The translations under genes were made by a program, and so were the position numbers. The notes under the pieces are model-generated. The model searched no databases and had not been told where the DNA came from. It saw nothing but the letters and a program-made list of their open reading frames with translations. Positions 1 to 5,874 of a DNA stretch of 6,188 nucleotides are shown here, in pieces; within the stretch, counting starts at the first letter, position 1, and every line of letters starts with the position of its first letter. Source of the DNA: Flavobacteriaceae bacterium (GTDB taxonomy: Bacteria; Bacteroidota; Bacteroidia; Flavobacteriales; Flavobacteriaceae); NCBI GenBank assembly GCA_008081175.1, contig VMCW01000154.1, positions 1 to 6,188 on the forward strand. The letters are read 5' to 3'.

Positions 1-414
1 AGTGTTGTAATGAGTTGTTTTAAAAGTTCTATTGGACTGTTTCAAAACCGCCTCTATTTCCTTCGGGAAAGTGTAAAGATTAATTTGATTTTCTTCAACA
101 TCAACGGAGTCATAGGCAATAGCATCGGTTTCATCTGTTTTTTTAAAGAGCTCTAAATATTCTTTGGCACGAGAATCATCAAAAAACTTTTCAGGAACGA
201 AAACTGAAGGGTTTTGATAAAAGAGAAGACTGTAAGAAAGGAAAGTTTCTTTGGGGTAGTAATCAAAAAAATCTTCTAGTGCTTTTTTAAAATCAGAGGC
301 ACCCTTTGGGGTAGGAATAAAATCAATTTTGGAATGGGTACAAAAAGAAAATCCATTCACAAAATAGTGAATGGATAAATCTTTTGGTTGGATGATTTTA
401 TTCTCTTTTGGCAT
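1..414 (-). CDS. DUF3822 family protein, N-terminal 138 residues (3' end beyond window)
   Basis: This reading frame opens at the ATG at 414-412 and stays open for 138 codons to the left edge, so the C-terminal half is missing; complete family members are roughly 260-280 residues by my recollection. The N-terminus has the pattern I associate with DUF3822, a Bacteroidota family with an actin/ASKHA-like fold and no established function. It has an LSIHYFVNGFSFC strand pair at residues 13-25, a hydrophobic LSYSLLFYQ segment at 59-67, and VFVPEKFFDDSRAKEYLELF at 71-90. No signal peptide or membrane segment is visible, so it is probably cytoplasmic. The start overlaps the last 17 nt of the upstream pseudopilin-like gene in another frame, which suggests one transcript and coupled translation. 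In flavobacterial genomes I would expect an rsmD-type methyltransferase gene next, but it lies outside the window. An oddity is a strong hairpin with a T-rich tail inside codons 13-25. The family call is from recognition; no profile search was run. Confidence 0.82.
   Translation of the reverse strand, partial: MPKENKIIQPKDLSIHYFVNGFSFCTHSKIDFIPTPKGASDFKKALEDFFDYYPKETFLSYSLLFYQNPSVFVPEKFFDDSRAKEYLELFKKTDETDAIAYDSVDVEENQINLYTFPKEIEAVLKQSNRTFKTTHYNT
341..376 (-). terminator. Possible intrinsic terminator or attenuator inside the start of the DUF3822 gene
   Basis: Read on the minus strand, ATCCATTCAC (376-367) and GTGAATGGAT (360-351) are perfect reverse complements: a 10-bp stem with a 6-nt loop (TATTTT), followed directly by TTTCTTTTTG (350-341). 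The stem begins 21 nt after the stop codon of the upstream gene, where a terminator for that gene would be expected. It also lies within the DUF3822 coding sequence. The stem is only about 40% GC, so termination would be partial at best. The residues it encodes sit in a conserved part of DUF3822, so the symmetry may be chance. Confidence 0.4.
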
Positions 415-1048
415 CAAATATTGTTGGCCAGTTTCCGTTGGTACTCACATTTGAAAGTGATCCTAGAATGATTTCGGATCCGTTAACACCATCAACAGAA
501 ACGGTTTCGTTTTCTTGCTTTAACAGATCAGCATCTTGATCAAAAAGTATAATATTTTTAGCTACTTTAACTTCAAAAACAGGTACTTTATAACCGTTTT
601 TATTTATTATTTCTGCTTTGATTTGGAATTTTTTGTCTTCTGCCCCCTCTACAGGAATATAGGCAATGTTTTTATAACGATCGGTGTTTTTAAATAAAGA
701 ATCTTTTACAGAAACAAAACCAAGTGTGTCAATAACGACAACCTCTTTTAACATGTCAATTCTGTATGTTCTATCGTACTCTAAGTAGGAAGAATCTCTC
801 TTTTCAACTAAAGTGAAGATTCCGTCATCGATAAATTTTATAAGACTATCAAAGTTATTAGAAAAAACACCTTTCACGTCTTTATGAGCAATTTGCGCTG
901 TTCGAATGTCTTTCATTCGGTCAATCACTTTTGCATATCGTTCATTTTTAACTTGGTTGAATCGTATGGGACCACTAACAGAATCGTAAATTTTGTAGGC
1001 GAAAAAGATTGAAGCAATCCATAAAACAACTTGAATACCTAATTTCAT
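398..1048 (-). CDS. Conserved membrane-anchored protein of unknown function, pseudopilin-like architecture
   Basis: The product is 216 residues. Residues 3-20 (LGIQVVLWIASIFFAYKI) form a single N-terminal membrane helix, followed by a long charged helix at about 29-58. Then comes a GVFSNNFDSLIKFI segment (60-73) that resembles the conserved step after the long helix in type II secretion pseudopilins. The C-terminal half is rich in predicted beta strands (143-200) and ends with GSLSNVSTNGNWPTIFD (196-212). There is no type III prepilin cleavage site and no Cys lipobox, so it is probably an inner-membrane protein facing the periplasm. I recognise the overall pattern as a protein annotated hypothetical in flavobacteria; the pilin resemblance is architectural and not proof of homology. 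It is the first gene of a minus-strand unit, with a promoter 23 nt upstream of its ATG, and its 3' end overlaps the DUF3822 gene by 17 nt. The function is unknown. Confidence 0.85.
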   Translation of the reverse strand: MKLGIQVVLWIASIFFAYKIYDSVSGPIRFNQVKNERYAKVIDRMKDIRTAQIAHKDVKGVFSNNFDSLIKFIDDGIFTLVEKRDSSYLEYDRTYRIDMLKEVVVIDTLGFVSVKDSLFKNTDRYKNIAYIPVEGAEDKKFQIKAEIINKNGYKVPVFEVKVAKNIILFDQDADLLKQENETVSVDGVNGSEIILGSLSNVSTNGNWPTIFDAKRE

Positions 1049-1071
1049 TGTCTATTTTTATTTGATACAAA

Positions 1072-1100
1072 CAAAACTACAATTTTTTTTGAATCACAAA
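1072..1100 (-). promoter_or_regulatory. Bacteroidota-type promoter for the pseudopilin-like/DUF3822 unit
   Basis: On the minus strand, TAGTTTTG (1079-1072) matches the Bacteroidota -7 consensus TAnnTTTG exactly. A TTTG at 1100-1097 lies 17 nt upstream of it, which fits the -33 element. The -7 box ends 23 nt before the ATG at 1048, so the predicted leader is short (about 15-18 nt), AT-rich and without a Shine-Dalgarno sequence. Confidence 0.6.
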
Positions 1101-1116
1101 AGTTTTTAAAATAAAT

Positions 1117-1124
1117 TATATTTA
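1117..1124 (+). promoter_or_regulatory. Weak candidate -7 element for the helicase/acyltransferase pair
   Basis: TATATTTA matches TAnnTTTG at five of its six fixed positions (final G replaced by A) and ends 17 nt before the helicase ATG at 1142. The nearest upstream TTTG (1088-1091) is 25 nt away, longer than ideal. It is the best candidate in the 93-bp divergent gap, and it does not overlap the boxes of the opposite promoter. Confidence 0.3.
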
Positions 1125-1141
1125 GCCCTAAGAACGATTCA

Positions 1142-2572
1142 ATGACACCTGAAAAATTTTGCTTGAAATTGGAACAAAGTTTTCCTTTTGAACCTACTGA
1201 CTCACAGCGAATATGGTTTTCGGAAATCACCAAATTTATACTGTCTAAATCACCAAATGCGGCCTTTCTTTTGAAAGGTTATGCCGGTACTGGAAAAACA
1301 ACTTTAATTGGATCTTTAGTCAGCCAAATTAAACTCATCGGTTTTAATTCAATTTTAATGGCGCCCACAGGAAGAGCTGCTAAGGTTATGGCATCTTACT
1401 CTGGAAAACCTGCTTACACGATTCACAAACAAATTTATTATCCTAAACCTGAACGTTCGGGAAAAATTGTATTCCAGCTCAAACCCAATAAGCTCAAAAA
1501 AACACTTTTTATTGTAGATGAAGCTTCAATGATCGGTGATGACCAACAACAAGCAAAATTCTTTGAAAACGGATCCTTATTGAGTGATTTGATTCAATAT
1601 GTTAGTAGAGGAGAACAATGTAAGTTAATTTTTGTAGGTGATCCAGCACAGCTTCCTCCAGTTCACCTCAACTTAAGTCCTGCATTAGATAAAAAAGAAT
1701 TGGAATCGTATCATTTTGATCAAGTACATGAAGTAGAATTAGATACTGTAGTTCGGCAAGAAAGCGACTCGGGTATATTGACTAATGCTACAATACTCAG
1801 AGAACAACTTACACAAGAAATTTACGACCAATTTAAATTTGATTTAATGGATGTAAAAGATGTGCAGTGTACCAATAGTGGGATGGATCTTTTTGAGGTT
1901 ATAGAAACCGCTTTTGATCAAGCAGGAAGAGACCAAACTGTTTTTATAGTTCGATCCAATAGAAGAGCAAATTTGTTCAATGAACACATTAGAAAACGAA
2001 TTTTAGGTTGGGAAGACGAGCTCTGTGTAGGAGATCAACTTATGGTAGTTAAAAACAATTACTTTTGGTTATCACCAGATTCAAAGCCTGGTTTTATTGC
2101 CAATGGAGATGTTTTAGAAGTTCTATCCATTCAATCCAGAAAACAGATTTATGATTTTTCATTTGCAGAGGTAAAAGTTCGCCTTGTAGATTATCCAGAC
2201 GAGGTTCCTTTTAATACTGTACTCTTGTTGGATACTTTAAGATCAGAAAGCCCGTCACTTTCTTTTGAGCAGAGTGGCCTTTTGTACCAGAAGGTGGTAG
2301 AGGACTATGCTTCAGAGAAATCACAATACAAGAAGTTTTTAAAAGTAAAAAAGAATCCTTTTTTTAACGCTTTGCAAGTAAAATACGCTTATGCCGTAAC
2401 TTGCCATAAATCTCAGGGGGGGCAATGGGAACATGTGTTTATAGAAAAACCCTATTTGGCCGAAGGTCCAGATAAAGAATATTTGAGATGGTTGTACACG
2501 GCAATGACCCGTGCAAAAAGCAAGTTGTATTTAATTGGGTTTCCCAATGAAGATTTTAATATAATCCCTTGA
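1142..2572 (+). CDS. ATP-dependent RecD-like DNA helicase (superfamily 1, AAA_30/UvrD_C_2)
   Basis: This 476-residue protein carries a full set of SF1 helicase motifs. They are a Q-box-like TDSQ (19-22), Walker A GYAGTGKTT (46-54, K52), motif Ia APTGRAAKVM (74-83), Walker B FIVDEAS (123-129, D126/E127), motif III FVGDPAQLPP (164-173), a VVRQ arginine motif (203-206), and RSNRRAN (271-277). At the C-terminus are YAVTCHKSQGGQWEHV (417-432) and the motif VI YTAMTRAKSKLYLI (452-465). It should couple ATP hydrolysis to translocation and unwinding of DNA, probably in repair or replication restart. It lacks the long N-terminal extension of RecD2 proteins and there is no recB or recC nearby, so it is not a RecBCD subunit. 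It is complete. The ATG at 1142 is chosen because the Q-box follows at a normal distance. The downstream acyltransferase starts 4 nt after its stop. A run of seven G at 2416-2422 falls inside the SQGGQ motif. Confidence 0.93.
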   Translation: MTPEKFCLKLEQSFPFEPTDSQRIWFSEITKFILSKSPNAAFLLKGYAGTGKTTLIGSLVSQIKLIGFNSILMAPTGRAAKVMASYSGKPAYTIHKQIYYPKPERSGKIVFQLKPNKLKKTLFIVDEASMIGDDQQQAKFFENGSLLSDLIQYVSRGEQCKLIFVGDPAQLPPVHLNLSPALDKKELESYHFDQVHEVELDTVVRQESDSGILTNATILREQLTQEIYDQFKFDLMDVKDVQCTNSGMDLFEVIETAFDQAGRDQTVFIVRSNRRANLFNEHIRKRILGWEDELCVGDQLMVVKNNYFWLSPDSKPGFIANGDVLEVLSIQSRKQIYDFSFAEVKVRLVDYPDEVPFNTVLLLDTLRSESPSLSFEQSGLLYQKVVEDYASEKSQYKKFLKVKKNPFFNALQVKYAYAVTCHKSQGGQWEHVFIEKPYLAEGPDKEYLRWLYTAMTRAKSKLYLIGFPNEDFNIIP

Positions 2573-2576
2573 ATTT

Positions 2577-3119
2577 ATGTTTCACAAATTATCTAAATTC
2601 ATATACTTTAGATTGTTGCAATGGAAGATGATCGGAGCTTTTCCAACGCTTCCAAAGTACATTGTTGCTGTGGTTCCTCACACCAGTTGGGTAGATTTTT
2701 TTTTAGGCTTGTTGGTAAGAAGTATTTCAGGAGAGTCCATCAATTTTGTTGGAAAGAAGGAGTTGTTTCGTCCCTGGACAGCATGGTTTTTTAAGGGTCT
2801 TGGTGGGGCACCTGTTGATCGTTCTGGTAACTTAGGTTCTGTAGCAGCACTCGCAGCTGTTTTTGATGCACATAAAAAATTTCGGATAGCTATGGCACCA
2901 GAGGGAACAAGAAAAAAAGTAGAGAAACTAAGAACAGGCTATTATCATTTAGCAAAACAATTAAAAATACCTATTGTACCTGTTTCTTTTGATTATGAGA
3001 ATAAAAGGGTTGTTATTCACCCTAATTTTTTTGCCACCAAAAACGAGAACAGCGATCTTAAAAAATTGGAAACTTTATTTAAAGGAGTAGGGGGATACTC
3101 TAAGGAGAAGAGTTTTTAA
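2577..3119 (+). CDS. 1-acyl-sn-glycerol-3-phosphate acyltransferase family protein (PlsC-like)
   Basis: The product is 180 residues and has the acyltransferase blocks in order. These are the HX4D catalytic motif HTSWVD (H35, D40), GKKELFRPW (59-67), GGAPVDR (76-82), the phosphate-binding PEGTR (108-112), and IPIVPVSFDY (131-140). The family transfers an acyl chain to lysophosphatidic acid or a related lipid acceptor at the inner face of the cytoplasmic membrane. No clear transmembrane helix is seen, but the hydrophobic N-terminal segments could associate with the membrane. This short form, ending soon after the last conserved block with a C-terminal SF, looks complete compared with flavobacterial relatives. 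The true acceptor could differ (for example ornithine lipids), since several subfamilies share these motifs. It starts 4 nt after the helicase stop, so the two are probably co-transcribed, with no obvious functional link. Its TAA stop abuts the yebC stop on the other strand. Confidence 0.9.
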   Translation: MFHKLSKFIYFRLLQWKMIGAFPTLPKYIVAVVPHTSWVDFFLGLLVRSISGESINFVGKKELFRPWTAWFFKGLGGAPVDRSGNLGSVAALAAVFDAHKKFRIAMAPEGTRKKVEKLRTGYYHLAKQLKIPIVPVSFDYENKRVVIHPNFFATKNENSDLKKLETLFKGVGGYSKEKSF

Positions 3120-3836
3120 CTACTCTTGAATGTCTAGTGTATGATAGACATTTTGTACGTCGTCGTCGTCCTCAATTTTTTCAATGAGTTGGATCACTTC
3201 TTCTTCAGCAGCTTTTTCTAGTTTTTTAAGTGTTTGTGGTATGCGTTCAAATCCAGAAGATAAAATTTCAAAAGCTCTTTTTTCGAGTTCTTTTTGAATC
3301 ATTCCAAAGCTTTCAAAAGGACCGTAAAGTAACATTCCGTCATCATCAACAAAAACTTCTTCTACGCCATAATCAATAAATTCCAACTCAATTTCCTCCG
3401 GATCAAGGCCTGCGGAGTTAATCCTAAAATTGCAACTGTGGTCGAACATAAATTCTACAGATCCAGCTGTTCCTAAGCTGCCGTTGGCTTTATTAAAATA
3501 AGAACGAATATTGGCAACAGTTCGATTGTTGTTATCTGTTGCTGTTTCAACAAGAACTGCAATACCGTGTGGTGCATATCCTTCAAATAAAACTTCCTTG
3601 TAGTTTTCCGTGTTTTTGTCACTTGCTTTTTTTATAGCACGTTCAATATTGTCCTTCGGCATATTGGCTGCCTTGGCATTTTGAATTATAGCACGGAGGC
3701 GTGAATTATTTTCTGGATCGGGGCCACCTTCTTTAACAGCCATCACTATATCTTTTCCTATTCTGGTGAAGGTTTTGGCCATAGCAGACCAGCGTTTCAT
3801 TTTTCGTGCTTTTCTAAATTCAAAGGCTCTTCCCAT
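3120..3836 (-). CDS. yebC: YebC/PmpR/TACO1 family translation factor or regulator
   Basis: The 238-residue product is a complete YebC. Its N-terminus MGRAFEFRKARKMKRW (1-16) is the Bacteroidota variant of the usual family start. It is followed by TRIGKDIVMAVKEGGPDP (24-41), the NAKAANMPKDNIERAIKKA helix block (53-71) and the LFEGYAPHGIAVLVE core (83-97). Then come TATDNNNRTVANIR (98-111) and GSLGTAGSVEFMFD (119-132). The acidic C-terminal stretch has four Asp in a row (D223-D226, a GTC repeat on the plus strand). The family was long annotated as a DNA-binding transcriptional regulator. Work on bacterial YebC and mitochondrial TACO1 supports a ribosome-associated role in translating difficult stretches such as polyproline. 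The protein is cytoplasmic. The ATG at 3836 has a perfect -7 element 20 nt upstream, so it is probably transcribed alone. It is convergent with the acyltransferase, with no intergenic base. Confidence 0.96.
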   Translation of the reverse strand: MGRAFEFRKARKMKRWSAMAKTFTRIGKDIVMAVKEGGPDPENNSRLRAIIQNAKAANMPKDNIERAIKKASDKNTENYKEVLFEGYAPHGIAVLVETATDNNNRTVANIRSYFNKANGSLGTAGSVEFMFDHSCNFRINSAGLDPEEIELEFIDYGVEEVFVDDDGMLLYGPFESFGMIQKELEKRAFEILSSGFERIPQTLKKLEKAAEEEVIQLIEKIEDDDDVQNVYHTLDIQE

Positions 3837-3856
3837 GTTGTTTTTATTTCGATGAG

Positions 3857-3864
3857 CAAAGATA
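3857..3864 (-). promoter_or_regulatory. -7 promoter element for yebC
   Basis: Minus-strand TATCTTTG (3864-3857) is an exact match to TAnnTTTG and ends 20 nt before the yebC ATG. No clear TTTG or TTG lies 17-23 nt further upstream, so the -33 part is weak. It lies in the 97-bp gap after the SDR gene, which suggests yebC has its own start even though it faces the same way as that gene. No convincing terminator for the SDR gene is visible in this gap. Confidence 0.5.
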
Positions 3865-3933
3865 AAAAAGTTTAGAAGGATTGTAATTACTATTTCAAGG
3901 TCTTCTATTCACTCCATTACCTTTTTAGTAAGA

Positions 3934-4752
3934 TTACTTAATAGCTAATGTTAGATCGTCAAGCACTTCCGTATAAGAGGGTTGAAGGTGAGATGGCAGT
4001 TTGTTTTCTTTAGGCAGAGTTGCTAAATATCGGATTGTATTTGAAGTAAATACCTGTTTGTAAATCCCCGATTTTTTATGTCTCCGTTCTACCAGGTTTT
4101 TTATGAAATCAAAATGAGAAATAAGGTCTGTGCTTCCCAGGTGATAAATACCCGTTTTTTTATGGTTGATAAGAAAATGAATTTGTTGACTCAATCGAAT
4201 ATCACTATTCACATTGATGATTGTGTTTGGAAAGACTTCAATAGATTTGTCGTTCAAAACTGCTTCATCTAGCTCTAAGGTCCTAGGAGCATTCAATCCA
4301 TAAACCATTGGCAGTCTAACAATTACAAACTTTCCTACAGGAAGGTTCATGAGTTTGTTTTCAACCTTGATTTTAAAATGCCCATAAACACTGTCAGATA
4401 GAGTTTTGTCATACTCGTAGGAAGGGTAGTGTCTAAAAGAGTCGAAAACGTTGGCAGAGGAGAGGAATAAAATTCTACAATCGTTTTTCCTTATATAGTC
4501 GGTAAGAAATGAGTGTGTCTCTACTTGGGCGCTAAAATCTCCTCTCAGCGAAGAGATTATGAGTCTAGGTTGGATACTGCTTAAAAGAGCTTTTAACCCT
4601 CCCTTTTCCATATCAAAGTAAAAAAAATGGGCATTGTTCTCAAGCTCACTTTGGGTGTTAAAGGTTCCATAGGTTTTGTAATAGGGTGCTAATTCTTTGT
4701 AAAGAACATTCCCTATAAAGCCGCTAGCCCCTAAGATGAGTATGGGTCGCAA
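3934..4752 (-). CDS. Extended SDR / RmlD-like NAD(P)-dependent sugar-nucleotide reductase or epimerase, TTG start
   Basis: The 272-residue product opens straight into a Rossmann fold: ILILGASGFIGNVLY (4-18) with the GxxGxxG dinucleotide motif at G8, G11 and G14. It has LFLSSANVF (95-103) with the catalytic Ser, the YxxxK pair Y123/K127 in YGHFKIK, and RLPMVYG (146-152). This is the pattern of extended SDRs such as dTDP-4-dehydrorhamnose reductase (RmlD), so it probably reduces or epimerises a nucleotide sugar in the cytoplasm. The substrate cannot be told, and no other sugar genes are present. The start is taken as TTG at 4752-4750. An in-frame TAA lies five codons upstream, no ATG or GTG lies between them, and the first in-frame ATG (M48) would remove the cofactor site. 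The gene begins 5 nt after the gcvT stop with no Shine-Dalgarno sequence, so translation is probably coupled to gcvT. Confidence 0.85.
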   Translation of the reverse strand: MRPILILGASGFIGNVLYKELAPYYKTYGTFNTQSELENNAHFFYFDMEKGGLKALLSSIQPRLIISSLRGDFSAQVETHSFLTDYIRKNDCRILFLSSANVFDSFRHYPSYEYDKTLSDSVYGHFKIKVENKLMNLPVGKFVIVRLPMVYGLNAPRTLELDEAVLNDKSIEVFPNTIINVNSDIRLSQQIHFLINHKKTGIYHLGSTDLISHFDFIKNLVERRHKKSGIYKQVFTSNTIRYLATLPKENKLPSHLQPSYTEVLDDLTLAIK

Positions 4753-4757
4753 AGGAG

Positions 4758-5855
4758 TTATGTTTTAATAAATGGTAATTTTACTACTAAAGCTTCACAT
4801 CTTTTGTCTCGAATTCTAATCCCTATTTTGGTATTTGGTAATGCGAATTCTTTTGGCACATATCCCAAACCTATCCCTTGGGAAAGAGAAGGGGATTGTG
4901 TTCCTGAAGTTACCCTACCGATGGGATTGTTCTCTGAATCGACAATCAAATAGTCTGATCTGGGAATTCCTCGGTCTTCCATAACAAAGCCAACGAGTTT
5001 TTCTTCAGTACCTTCTGCTTTTTCTTTTGCTATGTGATTAGAATGAATAAAACCAGTTTCTGGCTTTGTAACCCATCCTAGACCAGCACTAATTGGTGAA
5101 ATAGTATCATTAATTTCGTTTCCATAAAGACAGTAACCCATTTCAGTTCTCAGTGTATCTCGAGCAGCTAGTCCAGCTGGAACAATACCAAAATCTTTTC
5201 CCGCGTGCAGTACTGCATTCCAAATAATTTCAGCCTTTGAGGAAGGGAAATATATTTCTATTCCACCAGCACCGGTGTATCCGGTAGTAGCCATAAGTAC
5301 CTTTTCACATCCTGCAAAAGTTGTGGTAGTGTGTGCATAGAAAGGAAGGCTGTCTAAGGGAAATTCAGTTAGGGCTTGCATAGCTTCAAGAGCCTTGGGA
5401 CCTTGAATTGCAAGTAGTGCTGTTTTTTCAGAATGATTTTCCATTTGTGCATTATATGCACTGTTGTGTTTTTGCAACCATTCCCAATCTTTTTTAATGT
5501 TTGATGCATTGACAACTAGAAGGTAATGTTCCTCTTCGATTCGGTATACTATGAGGTCATCTACCACTCCTCCTCGGTCATTTGGGAAATAGTTGTATTG
5601 AGCTTTACCTACAGCAATTGATGAAATGTCATTACTACAAACGTATTGAAGTAATTCTAAAGCCTTAGGACCAAAGACATGAAATTCCCCCATATGAGAA
5701 ACATCAAAAACCCCTAGAGCTTCTCGAACTGCAAGGTGTTCCTTTTTGACTCCAGTGTAATGAACTGGCATCTCAAAACCTCCAAAAGGGGTCATTTTTG
5801 CATTCAACGCCAAGTGGGTGTCATAAAGTGCGGTTTTTTTTATAAGTTCACTCAT
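4758..5855 (-). CDS. gcvT: Glycine cleavage system T protein (aminomethyltransferase)
   Basis: GcvT takes the aminomethyl group held on lipoylated H protein, releases ammonia and gives 5,10-methylenetetrahydrofolate. The 365-residue length is typical. Visible hallmarks are the N-terminal LYDTHLALNAKMTPFGGFEMP (10-30), VFDVSHMGEF (49-58) and QYNYFPNDRGGVVDDLIVY (86-104), with the catalytic/folate-binding Asp pair D99/D100. Further on are TGYTGAGGIEIYFP (191-204), GLAARDTLRTEMGYCLYGNE (228-247) and the C-terminal barrel segment PIGRVTSGTQSPSLSQGIGLGYV (311-333). In the folate-site motif it has AGG where many orthologues have an acidic EDG; Bacteroidota versions often vary here. The protein is cytoplasmic. 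The ATG at 5855 follows an AAGGA (5868-5864) at 8-nt spacing, an unusually Shine-Dalgarno-like leader for this phylum. The other gcv genes are not in the window. It is the first gene of a two-gene unit with the SDR gene. Confidence 0.97.
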   Translation of the reverse strand: MSELIKKTALYDTHLALNAKMTPFGGFEMPVHYTGVKKEHLAVREALGVFDVSHMGEFHVFGPKALELLQYVCSNDISSIAVGKAQYNYFPNDRGGVVDDLIVYRIEEEHYLLVVNASNIKKDWEWLQKHNSAYNAQMENHSEKTALLAIQGPKALEAMQALTEFPLDSLPFYAHTTTTFAGCEKVLMATTGYTGAGGIEIYFPSSKAEIIWNAVLHAGKDFGIVPAGLAARDTLRTEMGYCLYGNEINDTISPISAGLGWVTKPETGFIHSNHIAKEKAEGTEEKLVGFVMEDRGIPRSDYLIVDSENNPIGRVTSGTQSPSLSQGIGLGYVPKEFALPNTKIGIRIRDKRCEALVVKLPFIKT

Positions 5856-5862
5856 AATTTTA
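5855..5862 (+). promoter_or_regulatory. Weak candidate -7 element for the aminopeptidase gene
   Basis: TAATTTTA fits TAnnTTTG at all fixed positions but the last and ends 12 nt before the ATG at 5875. No TTTG lies at the proper upstream distance. It overlaps the gcvT start codon region, so the two divergent transcripts would overlap or share regulatory space. The support is weak; the true promoter may lie elsewhere inside the 5' end of gcvT. Confidence 0.2.
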
Positions 5863-5874
5863 TTCCTTTAAATA

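Noticed and set aside
1073..1106. AAAACT / AGTTTT inverted repeat in the divergent promoter region as an operator
   Set aside because: The arms are 6 bp, AT-only apart from one pair and widely spaced in an extremely AT-rich gap, so chance is a sufficient explanation.
1045..1233. Open frame of 62 codons on the minus strand across the divergent gap
   Set aside because: It overlaps the start of the helicase in antisense and occupies the promoter region. Its composition is not protein-like and it has no recognisable motif.
1142..2572. Helicase as part of a RecBCD nuclease or a defence system
   Set aside because: No nuclease domain and no neighbouring recB/recC or effector gene are present. Its partner is a lipid acyltransferase, and stand-alone helicases of this type are common in the core genome of Bacteroidota.
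3160..3171. GTC tandem repeat as a microsatellite of interest
   Set aside because: It simply encodes four aspartates in the acidic C-terminus of YebC.
3920..3940. AGTAA / TTACT inverted repeat near the end of the SDR gene as a terminator
   Set aside because: The arms are only 5 bp with a 2-nt centre and no GC content to speak of, so a stable hairpin is not expected.
4078..4272. Plus-strand open frame of 64 codons inside the SDR gene
   Set aside because: It is fully antisense to a well-supported gene with clear Rossmann and YxxxK motifs, and its own translation has no family features.
5856..5874. Glycine riboswitch upstream of gcvT
   Set aside because: The gap is 19 bp and the predicted leader is about 20 nt, far too short for a glycine aptamer.
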